Assembly (NCBI RefSeq): GCF_014904695.1
Contig: NZ_JACXXN010000005.1
Location: 186,001-250,000 of the forward strand
Direction: 5' to 3'
DNA length: 64,000 bases
DNA from: Nostoc sp. MG11
Lineage (GTDB): Bacteria > Cyanobacteriota > Cyanobacteriia > Cyanobacteriales > Nostocaceae
Shown: in pieces, positions 9,613-18,138 of the stretch
Numbering within the stretch: the first letter of the stretch is position 1
How the letters are laid out: each line of letters begins with the position of its first letter
The notes under the pieces: generated by a model
What the model was told of the DNA's origin: nothing
The model's input: only the letters and a program-made list of their open reading frames with translations
The model's database searches: none
Program-made: the position numbers and the translations under genes

Positions 9613-9720
9613 AAATTAAAGTCTCGCTAAAGGAAAACAACTTGATAGATGAGATAAATCCGAATCAAATATTGTTGATTCGGAAATTGGCATCTGTTTA
9701 TTTACTACTATTAGGCTACT

Positions 9721-10752
9721 TTAACTACTTTTTTTCCAAAAGAAATCTTGGTCAATTTGCTCAGTACGAATTAGATACTCTAGCTGCTTTAAGCGTGTAA
9801 ATCCTCTAAATAAGAAAGTATCTTCAGCCATATCTATTTGATTGAATAAATCAAATAACTGTTGAGCACCGGACTGGGCATTCCAATCACACTTAAATCC
9901 GGGTAGTGTTGTGTTGATTTTCTCGAAGGAGACTCGATAACTGCGGTTGTCTGCACCGTTGTCACCAAAGGACAATTTGCAATTTGGGAAAATAGCAGCA
10001 ATAATCTCAGCAATTTCTTTGACGCGATAGTTGTTCGCTGTATCTCCCACGTTGAAGATTTGATTATGTACAATATCTCGTGGCGCTTCTAAAGCGCAGA
10101 CTATGGCTTTGCAAATATCCAATGCGTGGACTAATGGACGCCAAGGTGTACCATCACTGGTCATTTTGATTTGTTTTGTAGTCCATGCCAAGCCTGCCAA
10201 GTTGTTTAAAACAATATCAAAGCGCATTCTCGGAGAAGCACCAAAGGCTGTGGCATTCCGCATAAAGGTAGGAGAGAAGTCATCGTCGGCTAATAGTTGG
10301 ACATCCCGCTCTACTAAAGTTTTACATTCTGCGTAGGCTGTTTGGGGATTAATAGGAGATGCTTCTGTGACATCACCTTCGGTAGCAACACCGTAGACAC
10401 TGCACGAAGACATATATATGAAGCGGCGCACACCTATGGCTTTAGCTAGGTTAGCTAGACGAACTGAACCTAGATGATTAATTTCGTAAGTGATATTGGG
10501 TGCTAACTGTCCGGTGGGGTCGTTGGAGAGTTCTGCCATGTGAACTATTGCTTCCACGCCTTGCAAATCTTCCGGTGTGATGTCACGGATATCTTTGTTG
10601 AGGGTTTTGGCTGTCACTTCAGTACCGTTGTACAGCCAACCAACTTTATAGAAACCAGTATCGATGCCGAGAACTTCGTGTCCTCGTTCGATTAACAGAG
10701 CAGGTAATAACGAACCAAGATAGCCTTCTGTTCCGGTTACTAATATTTTCAT
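9721..10752 (-). CDS. NAD-dependent epimerase/dehydratase (extended SDR)
   Basis: 343 aa from the ATG at 10752; an in-frame TTG at 10761 is less likely. The glycine motif TGTEGYLG binds NAD(P), the SSCSVYG serine region and the YAECK catalytic Tyr/Lys pair are present, and RPLVHALDIC is the usual sugar-nucleotide site block. The family includes nucleotide-sugar epimerases, dehydratases and 4-ketoreductases. It stands next to the C-methyltransferase, so it most likely works on the same CDP/dTDP-deoxyhexose. No dedicated rfbG (CDP-glucose 4,6-dehydratase) is found in the window, so this enzyme or a gene elsewhere would have to supply that step. Confidence 0.83.
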   Translation of the reverse strand: MKILVTGTEGYLGSLLPALLIERGHEVLGIDTGFYKVGWLYNGTEVTAKTLNKDIRDITPEDLQGVEAIVHMAELSNDPTGQLAPNITYEINHLGSVRLANLAKAIGVRRFIYMSSCSVYGVATEGDVTEASPINPQTAYAECKTLVERDVQLLADDDFSPTFMRNATAFGASPRMRFDIVLNNLAGLAWTTKQIKMTSDGTPWRPLVHALDICKAIVCALEAPRDIVHNQIFNVGDTANNYRVKEIAEIIAAIFPNCKLSFGDNGADNRSYRVSFEKINTTLPGFKCDWNAQSGAQQLFDLFNQIDMAEDTFLFRGFTRLKQLEYLIRTEQIDQDFFWKKSS

Positions 10753-10802
10753 TGTTGTCAAATTCTCTGTATTGATGAGTTCAATTCCATTCGGCTGAGC
10801 AA

Positions 10803-10928
10803 TTACTCTGCGGGTACACCAGCCGCAATTGAGTAAGGAGGAATGTTTCTATTGATGACTGCTGCGACAAATTGTGGCATCATGTATGGCTTGTTACCCC
10901 ATGACTCCGCTAACTGCAACAAATCCTT
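10803..10928 (-). pseudogene. possible gene tail, sugar O-acyltransferase-like C terminus
   Basis: A 41-codon open stretch ending in TAA reads LAESWGNKPYMMPQF then NIPPYSIAAGVPAE. The last part resembles the tail of left-handed beta-helix acyltransferases, which end in motifs like IPPYxIAAGVPAK. It has no start of its own and breaks exactly at the 29-bp palindromic repeat at 10931, so it would be a remnant. The match is short and could be chance. Confidence 0.25.
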
Positions 10929-10930
10929 TG

Positions 10931-10959
10931 GTAGAGACGTTGCAATGCAACGTCTCTAC
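10931..10959. repeat. 29-bp perfect palindrome, copy 1
   Basis: Two perfect 14-bp arms (GTAGAGACGTTGCA and its complement) flank a single central A. An identical copy lies at 23061-23089. It can form a strong hairpin in RNA or DNA and is a dispersed repeat. The rest of the 10753-11279 gap holds no convincing gene. Confidence 0.8.
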
Positions 10960-11279
10960 AATGGTCTATCTGTCACATACTTTTTTTTAATTGGTATAAC
11001 TTCTTGTGGGAATTTTGTGGGGTCTAATACCAACACCACTACTTTCAATTGAGATATCAGTAATACCGGAAAGTTTCACATATATATATGTCAATGCAAA
11101 CGGTTTTGTATAACTGATAAAAAATTGGAGGATATAGTTACTTTTGCAAGCAGAAATCAGCAGCGATCGCATTTCCTGATAGTGTAGATGTTGAGATTCA
11201 AAGCTGAGTTATTTTGAAGTTGCGATCGCTTGTTCCTAATTCTACTTGCATCCACCCAAGAAGCACAAGCAACTATCTC

Positions 11280-12491
11280 TTAAGCTACTACAGTCTCTAA
11301 ATGTAACGGTTGAGGAATTTGTGCCACAATCGCTTTACCAATTTCTAAAGAAGATGTCGCAGCAGGAGAAGGAGCATTGCAAACATGGATGGAGTTTTGA
11401 CCTTGAACAATCAAAAAGTCATCCACCAAAGAACCATTGTTCATCAAAGCCTGAGCGCGGACTCCCGCATGGGTGGGAACTAAATCCTCTGCTTGCACTT
11501 CTGGAATTAGTTTTTGCAAGCTGCTGACGAAGGCGGCTTTACTAAAAGAACGAATGATTTCCTGAATGCCTTCATCAGCGTGTTTGGCTGCTAATTTCCA
11601 GAAACCGGGATAGGTTATGACTTCCAGAAAATCCCCTAAGTTAAAGTCGGTTTTTTGATAACCTTCGCGCTTCAGGCTGAGAACTGCATTTGGCCCTGCA
11701 TGAACGCTGCTATCAATCATCCGAGTAAAGTGAACACCCAAAAAGGGAAAATCTGGATTAGGAACCGGGTAAACTAGCGTCTTGACTAGATAGCGTTTTT
11801 CTGGGACAAGTTCGTAATATTCTCCCCGGAATGGTACAATTTTCGCTTGAGGGTCAACTTGACCTAACTTGGCTATGCGATCGCTATGCAATCCTGCACA
11901 ATTAATCACAAAGCGCGTTTCAAAGCTACCATTCTTTGTTTCTAGTACCTGATTTTTACCACTTGGGGAGATTTTTAGAACCTTTGTATTGAGGTGTAAA
12001 TCTCCACCTTGTTGATGAATTAACTCAGCGTATTTCAAACAAACTTGCTTGTAATTAACAATACCAGTTGAGAATACTCGAACTCCACCTACACATTTCA
12101 CATGAGGTTCAATTTCTTTGACTTCCTCTGGGCTGATTCTCTGGACTGCTATGCCATTTTCTAAGCCTCGCGTGTAAAGCTTTTCCAGGCGTGGTAGCTC
12201 TTGTTCTTCTGTGGCAACAATTACTTTACCGCAAACTTCATGCTCAATTCCATGCTCTTGGCAGAATTCTACCATCGAGCGACTACCGTCACGACAAAAT
12301 TTAGCTTTGAAACTCCCCGGCTTATAATAAATACCAGAATGAATCACTCCACTATTATTACCGGTTTGGTGAAAGGCCCATTGGCTCTCTTTTTCTAATA
12401 CTAAAATGCGTGCATTGGCATAGCGTTTGCCTAAAGCTAATCCTGTGGAAAGTCCGACTATTCCCCCGCCTATAATCGCAAAATCATACAT
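11280..12491 (-). CDS. lhgO: L-2-hydroxyglutarate oxidase (LhgO family FAD oxidoreductase)
   Basis: 403 aa, close to the usual length of about 400-420. The N-terminal FAD-binding motif is IIGGGIVGLSTGLAL, followed by VLEKE and GNNSGVIHSGIYY, which are characteristic of this DAO-fold family. FRGEYYEL and THAGVRAQAL occur further on. LhgO oxidises L-2-hydroxyglutarate to 2-oxoglutarate and passes electrons to the quinone pool, as part of metabolite repair. It lies 63 bp downstream of rfbF, so it appears co-transcribed with glycan genes, which is unusual. A sugar-acid substrate in this setting cannot be excluded. Confidence 0.85.
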   Translation of the reverse strand: MYDFAIIGGGIVGLSTGLALGKRYANARILVLEKESQWAFHQTGNNSGVIHSGIYYKPGSFKAKFCRDGSRSMVEFCQEHGIEHEVCGKVIVATEEQELPRLEKLYTRGLENGIAVQRISPEEVKEIEPHVKCVGGVRVFSTGIVNYKQVCLKYAELIHQQGGDLHLNTKVLKISPSGKNQVLETKNGSFETRFVINCAGLHSDRIAKLGQVDPQAKIVPFRGEYYELVPEKRYLVKTLVYPVPNPDFPFLGVHFTRMIDSSVHAGPNAVLSLKREGYQKTDFNLGDFLEVITYPGFWKLAAKHADEGIQEIIRSFSKAAFVSSLQKLIPEVQAEDLVPTHAGVRAQALMNNGSLVDDFLIVQGQNSIHVCNAPSPAATSSLEIGKAIVAQIPQPLHLETVVA

Positions 12492-12554
12492 TAGTACTAT
12501 CGCACCTGAAGCCAGAGTATTGAAGTGTTTTATGCAGATAAAATTTACTATTAT

Positions 12555-13328
12555 CTACCATACTTTCCAAGGAGCCTGACTGTTCTTCCATAGCTCCTCT
12601 AGATAGTTTTTATCACGTAAAGTATCCATCGGTTGCCAAAAACCATGATGTTTGAAAGCAGATAGCTGTTCCATATCAGCTAGCTTCTCTAATGGCTCTT
12701 GCTCCCAAATAGTAGAATCATCAGCAATTAAGTTAATTACTTCTGGTTCTAGGACAAAATAACCACCATTAATCCAAGCACCATCACCTTCAGGTTTTTC
12801 CCGAAAGCTAGCAATTTTAGTTTGCTCATTTCCTAAAGAAATAGCACCAAAACGCCCTGCTGGCTGAACTGCGGTGAGTGTTGCCAAGGTATTTTGTTCT
12901 TGATGAAATTTAATTAGTTCTGTGATATTTACATCACTGACACCATCACCATAAGTGAAGCAAAAAGTGTCATTACCAACATGTTCGCTAATGCGCTTTA
13001 AGCGTCCACCTGTCATTGTGTTATCACCCGTATTCACTAAGGTGATTCGCCAGGGTTCAGCATAACCAAAATGTACATTCATCTGATTAAATCGCAAATC
13101 AAAGGTAACATCTGACATGTGTAAGAAGTAGTTGGCAAAATACTCCTTAATTATGTAACCTTTGTAACCGCAACAAATAATGAAATCATTAATGCCGTGG
13201 GCAGAGTAAGTTTTCATTATATGCCATAGAATTGGTTTGCCACCAATTTCAACCATCGGCTTGGGTTTGATACTAGTTTCTTCACTGAGGCGTGTACCAA
13301 GCCCTCCAGCCAAAATCACCGCTTTCAT
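12555..13328 (-). CDS. rfbF: glucose-1-phosphate cytidylyltransferase
   Basis: 257 aa, the standard length. It begins MKAVILAGGLGTRLSEET followed by KPKPMVEIGGKPILWHIM, the nucleotidyltransferase signature with the catalytic Arg and Lys. YGDGVSDVN and QPAGRFGA are further RfbF-typical blocks. The enzyme makes CDP-glucose from CTP and glucose-1-phosphate, the entry point to CDP-3,6-dideoxyhexoses and branched C-methyl sugars. It is the first gene of the minus-strand glycan cluster, and a strong hairpin upstream at 13570-13597 separates it from the kinase operon. Confidence 0.93.
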   Translation of the reverse strand: MKAVILAGGLGTRLSEETSIKPKPMVEIGGKPILWHIMKTYSAHGINDFIICCGYKGYIIKEYFANYFLHMSDVTFDLRFNQMNVHFGYAEPWRITLVNTGDNTMTGGRLKRISEHVGNDTFCFTYGDGVSDVNITELIKFHQEQNTLATLTAVQPAGRFGAISLGNEQTKIASFREKPEGDGAWINGGYFVLEPEVINLIADDSTIWEQEPLEKLADMEQLSAFKHHGFWQPMDTLRDKNYLEELWKNSQAPWKVW

Positions 13329-13569
13329 GCAATTACCTCGGAGATTTGCAGGTAGATTATTATTTGACTTTTACGATATGAAGAGGATGCACTTGGATAG
13401 AGAAAAATTGATTTCTAATTTATTTTTCTCCGTAAATAATCTAACGAAGATTTTATTCAAAATTATGAAGGAATGATAAATTAAAATCTTTTGTCTGTGA
13501 AAGCTTTATAAATATATATAAACCGGAAAATTTTATATTAATTGAAATACAAAATCTATCTCAAAAACA

Positions 13570-13597
13570 ATCAGGGTTAGCTGAAGCTAACCCTGAT
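13570..13597 (-). terminator. intrinsic terminator-like hairpin after the kinase gene
   Basis: Two perfect 13-bp arms (ATCAGGGTTAGCT and its complement) separated by GA. Read on the minus strand, the hairpin lies about 50 bp past the kinase stop and is followed by the T-rich run TTGTTTTTGAG. It would insulate the kinase operon from rfbF. The rest of the 317-bp gap is AT-rich with no gene. Confidence 0.7.
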
Positions 13598-13645
13598 TAG
13601 GACTGATTTTTCTCAATCAAAACCCATATTTACTAGTAACAAAAT

Positions 13646-15826
13646 TTACTTTTTGTTGTTAGCTTTTTCTAACATACTTGAGCTTTGGAATAAACTGTCA
13701 CATTTGTTTTCTACGACTACGCACATATGGCTGAGTGCTTGCTGGTAATTATCCATATCGTCCTGCTCAAGAGAGATTTTAGCAGCTGTTTGTAAATCCT
13801 CAATAGCTTGCGTACGGTTTTGGTTAGATTTAGTGCCACTATATTGTGAAAGTTCATAACGAACCATACCTCGTTTGAGATACACTTTCGCTAGCTTGGG
13901 ATTGAGATTTAGTGCTTGGTTAAAGTTGGCTATTGCTTCTTTGTATTCTTGAGCGTAATCGCTGCTATATTGGGCGATTTGATAATAGGCAACACCGCGC
14001 TGAAAGTAAGCTTCTGTTTTAGAGGAATTGAGGTCTATTGCTTCGGTAAAATCTGCAATGGCTCTTTTATAACCTTTTTGAGAATCACCGCTGTATTTGG
14101 CAATTTGAGCGCGGACAATACCTCGCCTGATTAAAGCTTCTACTTCATTACTGTCAAGGCGTAGGGCATTATTAAAGTCTGCGATCGCCAGGTTATACTC
14201 TTTGTCAGGGTCGTTACTATATTCAGCGAGCATATAGAGAGCATTTCCCCGATTCACAAAAGCTTTTATTTCTTTAGGATTGATTTGTAGAGCTTGGCTA
14301 TAGTCAGTACGCGCTCCTTCATAGTCTTTCAAGTTGTAGCGGGCATTACCCCGATTGACGCGAGCTTTCGCATTTTTGGGATCTTTTTCTATTGCTTGGC
14401 TAAAGTTTTCAATTGCTAGATCATAGTCTCGCACTTTGTAAGCAGCATGACCCTGTTTATAATAATCTGCGAAGCTGAGAAGATCTTTTTTAATTGTTTG
14501 AGGAGGCTTTAATGTTTGTTGAGTATAAGCATTTTGGAAAACAAACGGACGAGTAAATTTAATCATTACGTCCAAATATCCCAAAACACCAAAACCCAGC
14601 AAGCAACAAATAATCGGGTATAATTTTGGTCTTCTGGAAGGTTGATAAGGCGCAACACTTTGGATAATTGGCTGCCAATAATTGACTGCGTGCGTCGGTA
14701 TGCCTGGCTGTGGTGAACGTGGAGTTTGATTGTAGCGTCTTTTCGATTTGATTCGCGGTTGTAGATGTTCTCTACTTTCAATAGCCCGATGGGATGGAAA
14801 GGGGTCACGTCCACCTAATCGCGATGTCCGTTCACACCAGGGACAGCTTTGCAGATGATTGTTGTAGCGATGCTGGGGATTTACAGTACAGCTAATCAGG
14901 CTATCTTCGGCTTCAGCTAGTGCCGATAGCCAGGTTTGAGCGCTGGGGCGCAGGTGTGGGCTGTTATGACTTTCTTCAAAACAACGCACAAATAATTCTT
15001 GTAAGCTGGGATGGAGAATTTCCCAAGCGGGTGCAATTGGGGTAGGCAGGTAAGGTACGCGTCGCTGTTTACTGTAAGTGAAATGTCCAGATGCAATGCG
15101 TGCTTCATAGGGCGGTGGCTCAACAGCGCCTTGAAAAATACCAGAAAATGGGTGCGTGCCTTCCATTAATAGTTGAAATACCAGCACTGCTAACCCAAAT
15201 AAGTCGTGGGAAATTTCGCGATCGTGTTGGGCAAAAGTTTTATTCTGTAGTTCTGGTGGGGTAAACTCTGGTTTACCCACTGAGCAGCGGTAAACAATAT
15301 TGTTGTTTGGGTCGCGTACTTGGAAAGAGTCTGTGTCTACCAAGGTGACGAGTGCTGTGTCGCTGACGAGGATATTTGACTCATTCACATCGCCAACGCA
15401 ATATCCACTAGCGTGTAGAGCAGCGAAAGCCGCCGCTAGGTTCCGAGCCGTGCGGAGTAGGTACTGATAATTGAATAAAGGACAGTGTTGGCGACGGGTT
15501 CTGGGGTTGTAAAAGTCGATGATTGGACGCATCCCCTGAATGCGTGGCATTAAGAATCCGATGACGCCACCGCTGCCATCTGCCGATCGCAATAAAACTT
15601 CTGGCCAAGCGATGGAGATATGCCCTAAACTCGCTGTAGGGTTTTCCGGCGGGTTGGCAAGCATCGCCTGGAGTTTGTCAGCATGGGCAACAGTTGGCTT
15701 GTGATAAATCTTTGCCACCATATTGCTATCGGATGGCAGTGCATAGACACAAGCTTCACCGCCACGCCCCAGACTGACACTGAGGTTGAGAATTTCTTGC
15801 TTAGGAAGACAACGTAGTACCTGCAT
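13646..15826 (-). CDS. protein kinase with zinc-ribbon-like linker, one TM helix and C-terminal TPRs (TerY-triad kinase)
   Basis: 726 aa. The kinase domain covers about residues 15-305: glycine loop LGRGGEA (19-25), Lys39 in VAKIYHK, catalytic loop GDVNESN (145-151, Asp146 and Asn151) and DTDSF (164-168) in place of DFG. Then comes a CxxC-type segment (C313, C328, C331 in CPWC) like the zinc-ribbon seen in this kinase family. A basic linker and one membrane helix (about 402-422) follow, then five or more TPR units (about 450-690). The gene is third in an operon with a PP2C phosphatase (53-bp gap) and a TerY-like vWA protein. That combination is the TerY-phosphorylation triad linked by comparative genomics to Ter stress systems. 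Substrates are unknown. Confidence 0.85.
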   Translation of the reverse strand: MQVLRCLPKQEILNLSVSLGRGGEACVYALPSDSNMVAKIYHKPTVAHADKLQAMLANPPENPTASLGHISIAWPEVLLRSADGSGGVIGFLMPRIQGMRPIIDFYNPRTRRQHCPLFNYQYLLRTARNLAAAFAALHASGYCVGDVNESNILVSDTALVTLVDTDSFQVRDPNNNIVYRCSVGKPEFTPPELQNKTFAQHDREISHDLFGLAVLVFQLLMEGTHPFSGIFQGAVEPPPYEARIASGHFTYSKQRRVPYLPTPIAPAWEILHPSLQELFVRCFEESHNSPHLRPSAQTWLSALAEAEDSLISCTVNPQHRYNNHLQSCPWCERTSRLGGRDPFPSHRAIESREHLQPRIKSKRRYNQTPRSPQPGIPTHAVNYWQPIIQSVAPYQPSRRPKLYPIICCLLGFGVLGYLDVMIKFTRPFVFQNAYTQQTLKPPQTIKKDLLSFADYYKQGHAAYKVRDYDLAIENFSQAIEKDPKNAKARVNRGNARYNLKDYEGARTDYSQALQINPKEIKAFVNRGNALYMLAEYSNDPDKEYNLAIADFNNALRLDSNEVEALIRRGIVRAQIAKYSGDSQKGYKRAIADFTEAIDLNSSKTEAYFQRGVAYYQIAQYSSDYAQEYKEAIANFNQALNLNPKLAKVYLKRGMVRYELSQYSGTKSNQNRTQAIEDLQTAAKISLEQDDMDNYQQALSHMCVVVENKCDSLFQSSSMLEKANNKK

Positions 15827-15879
15827 GGTGAATTACCGCTAACGGGAGTTGTTTAAAATGCCAAACACTAAACTATTGC

Positions 15880-16662
15880 TCATGAGTCGCTCAATGCAGC
15901 AATAATGAGTGTTAAATCGTCATCAGTGCGTTGCGTAATCCGCTCTGAGCGTAAAAAGCTTACCAACTGTTCTTTTGCCACGGTCTTATCTTCAGAATTC
16001 GCTACAAACTCAAACAGAGGAAAAAAGAACGGTTTATGAGGTTCACTAACAACCATATTCAAAGCCAGCATTTGTAGTCCGTCGGTAAGGACACCAACAT
16101 TGATTATGTCTTCACGCCATAATCTCATCTGCGCTGTATCTAAAGCACTGGCCGAAGTCAAAAAAGTGGTTTCGTTGATGTATTCGCCGCTGTCAGGCAT
16201 GGTAAGTGCGAGGAGGTTGCCCATGCTATCTTTGGCTACGGCTAAACCATCACCTATCTGTGCCACAGCCACAACTTCTGGCGTGGCAACCAGAATAATT
16301 AAGGTAGTTGCTAAATCTTGAGGTTGTTTCTGACAAGCAGCCGCCTCATCTTCCACAGCTTTTTTGGCGGCTACCATCGCCTCGCTCAAGAGCGATCGCA
16401 CATTGGTATCATCAGTCAAGAACTTCCGGGTGACTTGTTTGATGGAAATGCTTTCTATTGCTGTTTCCACAGCAACCATCGCCCCCACTTTCCCCTGGCT
16501 GGCTGAACCTGCACCATCTGCTGCCGCTATGACTAAAACATTATCTGATAATATCTGCCAGTGGTGAGCATCTTGACACAACTGCTTGTTCTTTAAGTGG
16601 CTTGTACCACATACAGACGCAGCTACTACCCGCCATTGAGCAATCTGTTTTGATGTGTTCAT
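15880..16662 (-). CDS. PP2C-family serine/threonine phosphatase (triad partner)
   Basis: 260 aa from ATG. The metal-binding acidic motifs of PPM phosphatases are in order: AAADGAGSA near residue 49, AQIGDGLAV near 136, VLTDG near 191 and DDDLTLI near the C terminus. The short size fits the stand-alone PP2C_2-type phosphatases found beside TerY proteins. It probably reverses phosphorylation by the downstream kinase, possibly on the vWA protein. It lies between the vWA gene (52-bp gap) and the kinase gene (53-bp gap), all in one direction, so co-regulation is likely. Confidence 0.88.
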   Translation of the reverse strand: MNTSKQIAQWRVVAASVCGTSHLKNKQLCQDAHHWQILSDNVLVIAAADGAGSASQGKVGAMVAVETAIESISIKQVTRKFLTDDTNVRSLLSEAMVAAKKAVEDEAAACQKQPQDLATTLIILVATPEVVAVAQIGDGLAVAKDSMGNLLALTMPDSGEYINETTFLTSASALDTAQMRLWREDIINVGVLTDGLQMLALNMVVSEPHKPFFFPLFEFVANSEDKTVAKEQLVSFLRSERITQRTDDDLTLIIAALSDS

Positions 16663-16714
16663 AGATTTTATTCCAACAGCCCGCTGTCGTTAACATCAAG
16701 CTGCCATCTTTAAA

Positions 16715-17464
16715 TTAAACAGCCCCCCAGCCAATTGGTGGTAGTGCCACCTGTTCGTCTACCTGTGAGTGAGAAACAGCTGACATACTAGCTGACAGCC
16801 AGACAAACATCTCAATAAAGTTTAGACCTTTGAGTTTTAGAGGAGTACGCACAGTAATTTGATTTAAGCGCGTCATATTCGCATTTTCTACACCGACAGT
16901 AAAAAAAGCTACGCGTTTGTTTGCTTCATCTCCTTGTAGGCGCTGCGCTGCTTGCTCTACCACATTATCTTGCTCACCCTGTGGCTCTCCATCAGTAATC
17001 ATAAAGACCCAAGGACGATAGTAAGCAATGCCGTTAGAACGATACTGAGATTTGCGCTCTTGAATTATGTCCAAAGCTTTATGAATTCCCGAACCCATCG
17101 TAGTTAGTCCCTGTGCTGTCAAAATGGGGGGATTGAATTGATCAGCAGTCACAAAATCTTGCACTACGTTGACATTGCTATCAAAGGTAACTATCGCTAC
17201 CTCTACCCGTCTTGCTGCCAAAGAATTTTTTACTAATTCATCTTTCAGACTCAGCAAACCCTGATTTAAAGCCTCAATCGGCTCTCCTTGCATTGAGCCA
17301 GATGTATCTAGTAGTAGCACGCACGGACAACGCGGTTCTGGATTTTCCGCAAACTCCACAACTTCATCAAGTCTTAATGTATCATGCATAACTTCTTGTG
17401 TTATGTTATAGTCCAAAGCTTTATTGACCTCGTTCTCAAAGTATATAGTTTTTGATGCCGACAC
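16715..17464 (-). CDS. TerY-like von Willebrand factor A domain protein
   Basis: 249 aa if started at the GTG at 17464; an ATG at 17386 (MHDTLRLDEVVEF) is a credible alternative because family members often begin near that block. The vWA MIDAS metal site is complete: DTSGS at residues 53-57, a Thr in TTMGSG and TDGEP further on. It is predicted to be a cytoplasmic metal-dependent protein-interaction module. It is the first gene of the triad operon. Only this TerY-type gene is present; no terB, terC, terD or terZ is in the window. Confidence 0.87.
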   Translation of the reverse strand: MSASKTIYFENEVNKALDYNITQEVMHDTLRLDEVVEFAENPEPRCPCVLLLDTSGSMQGEPIEALNQGLLSLKDELVKNSLAARRVEVAIVTFDSNVNVVQDFVTADQFNPPILTAQGLTTMGSGIHKALDIIQERKSQYRSNGIAYYRPWVFMITDGEPQGEQDNVVEQAAQRLQGDEANKRVAFFTVGVENANMTRLNQITVRTPLKLKGLNFIEMFVWLSASMSAVSHSQVDEQVALPPIGWGAV

Positions 17465-17573
17465 AACTACAGATATGATGTTTGGCAGCAGATACTTTAA
17501 TTTTTATTAAACAGAATATTTTCACAAGAATCTCTACATATTTAAGGAACTCTTAATCACAACTAGACTGCGT

Positions 17574-17702
17574 TTAATAAATAAAGAATTTATCAGGAGC
17601 TAACATTACCTGTTGTAGTGGATCTACCAAAAATTCTATCTCTTCATAACTAGGATACAATAAATACGTAAATTTTCCTAGATAAGTTTTTAAAGATTTC
17701 AT
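17574..17702 (-). CDS. 42-aa small protein, function unknown
   Basis: An ATG at 17702-17700 is preceded by a consensus ribosome site GGAGG nine bases upstream (17712-17716), and the frame runs 42 codons to TAA. The peptide begins MKSLKTYLGKFTYLLYPSYE and ends DKFFIY. It is aromatic-rich with no membrane helix or known motif. It lies in the 674-bp divergent gap between the vWA gene and the PatA-like gene. The strong Shine-Dalgarno match is the main support; conservation is untested. Confidence 0.45.
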   Translation of the reverse strand: MKSLKTYLGKFTYLLYPSYEEIEFLVDPLQQVMLAPDKFFIY

Positions 17703-18138
17703 GTAGTAAAACCTCCATTTTATATAAAAGTAATTAATCCTAATTAAGACTATCAGACTTCAAAGTATACTCACGTAACTGTGTGAACTTTACATCAAAA
17801 TTGCTTAGTAAGTAACTGGGGCGTAAATAAACATAATTGTTAAGGACTTGAGTTAATAGTTATCGTTAGGGAGGGCAACTGACAACTAAACTGACGCCCG
17901 CTGAAATAGTCATGACTAATATTTACATTTTTTGTGTCCACTTAACTTAACTTTTCAGACTTGTTGTCAAACGTGCCGAATGTAACAAAAAAGTTATAAA
18001 AATTATAATTTGTAATATATATACATATTTTAAAAAATAATTTGTGTCTAGAGAAATATTAAAAAGAAGAGAATACTTCATAGCCGATATTTCCCATTTA
18101 CAAATATTTAGTCGCTGATCCGCAAAAAATCGAAAAAT

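Noticed and set aside
10987-11172. 61-codon minus-strand frame in the gap before lhgO
   Set aside because: No ribosome site or motif; AT-rich intergenic sequence.
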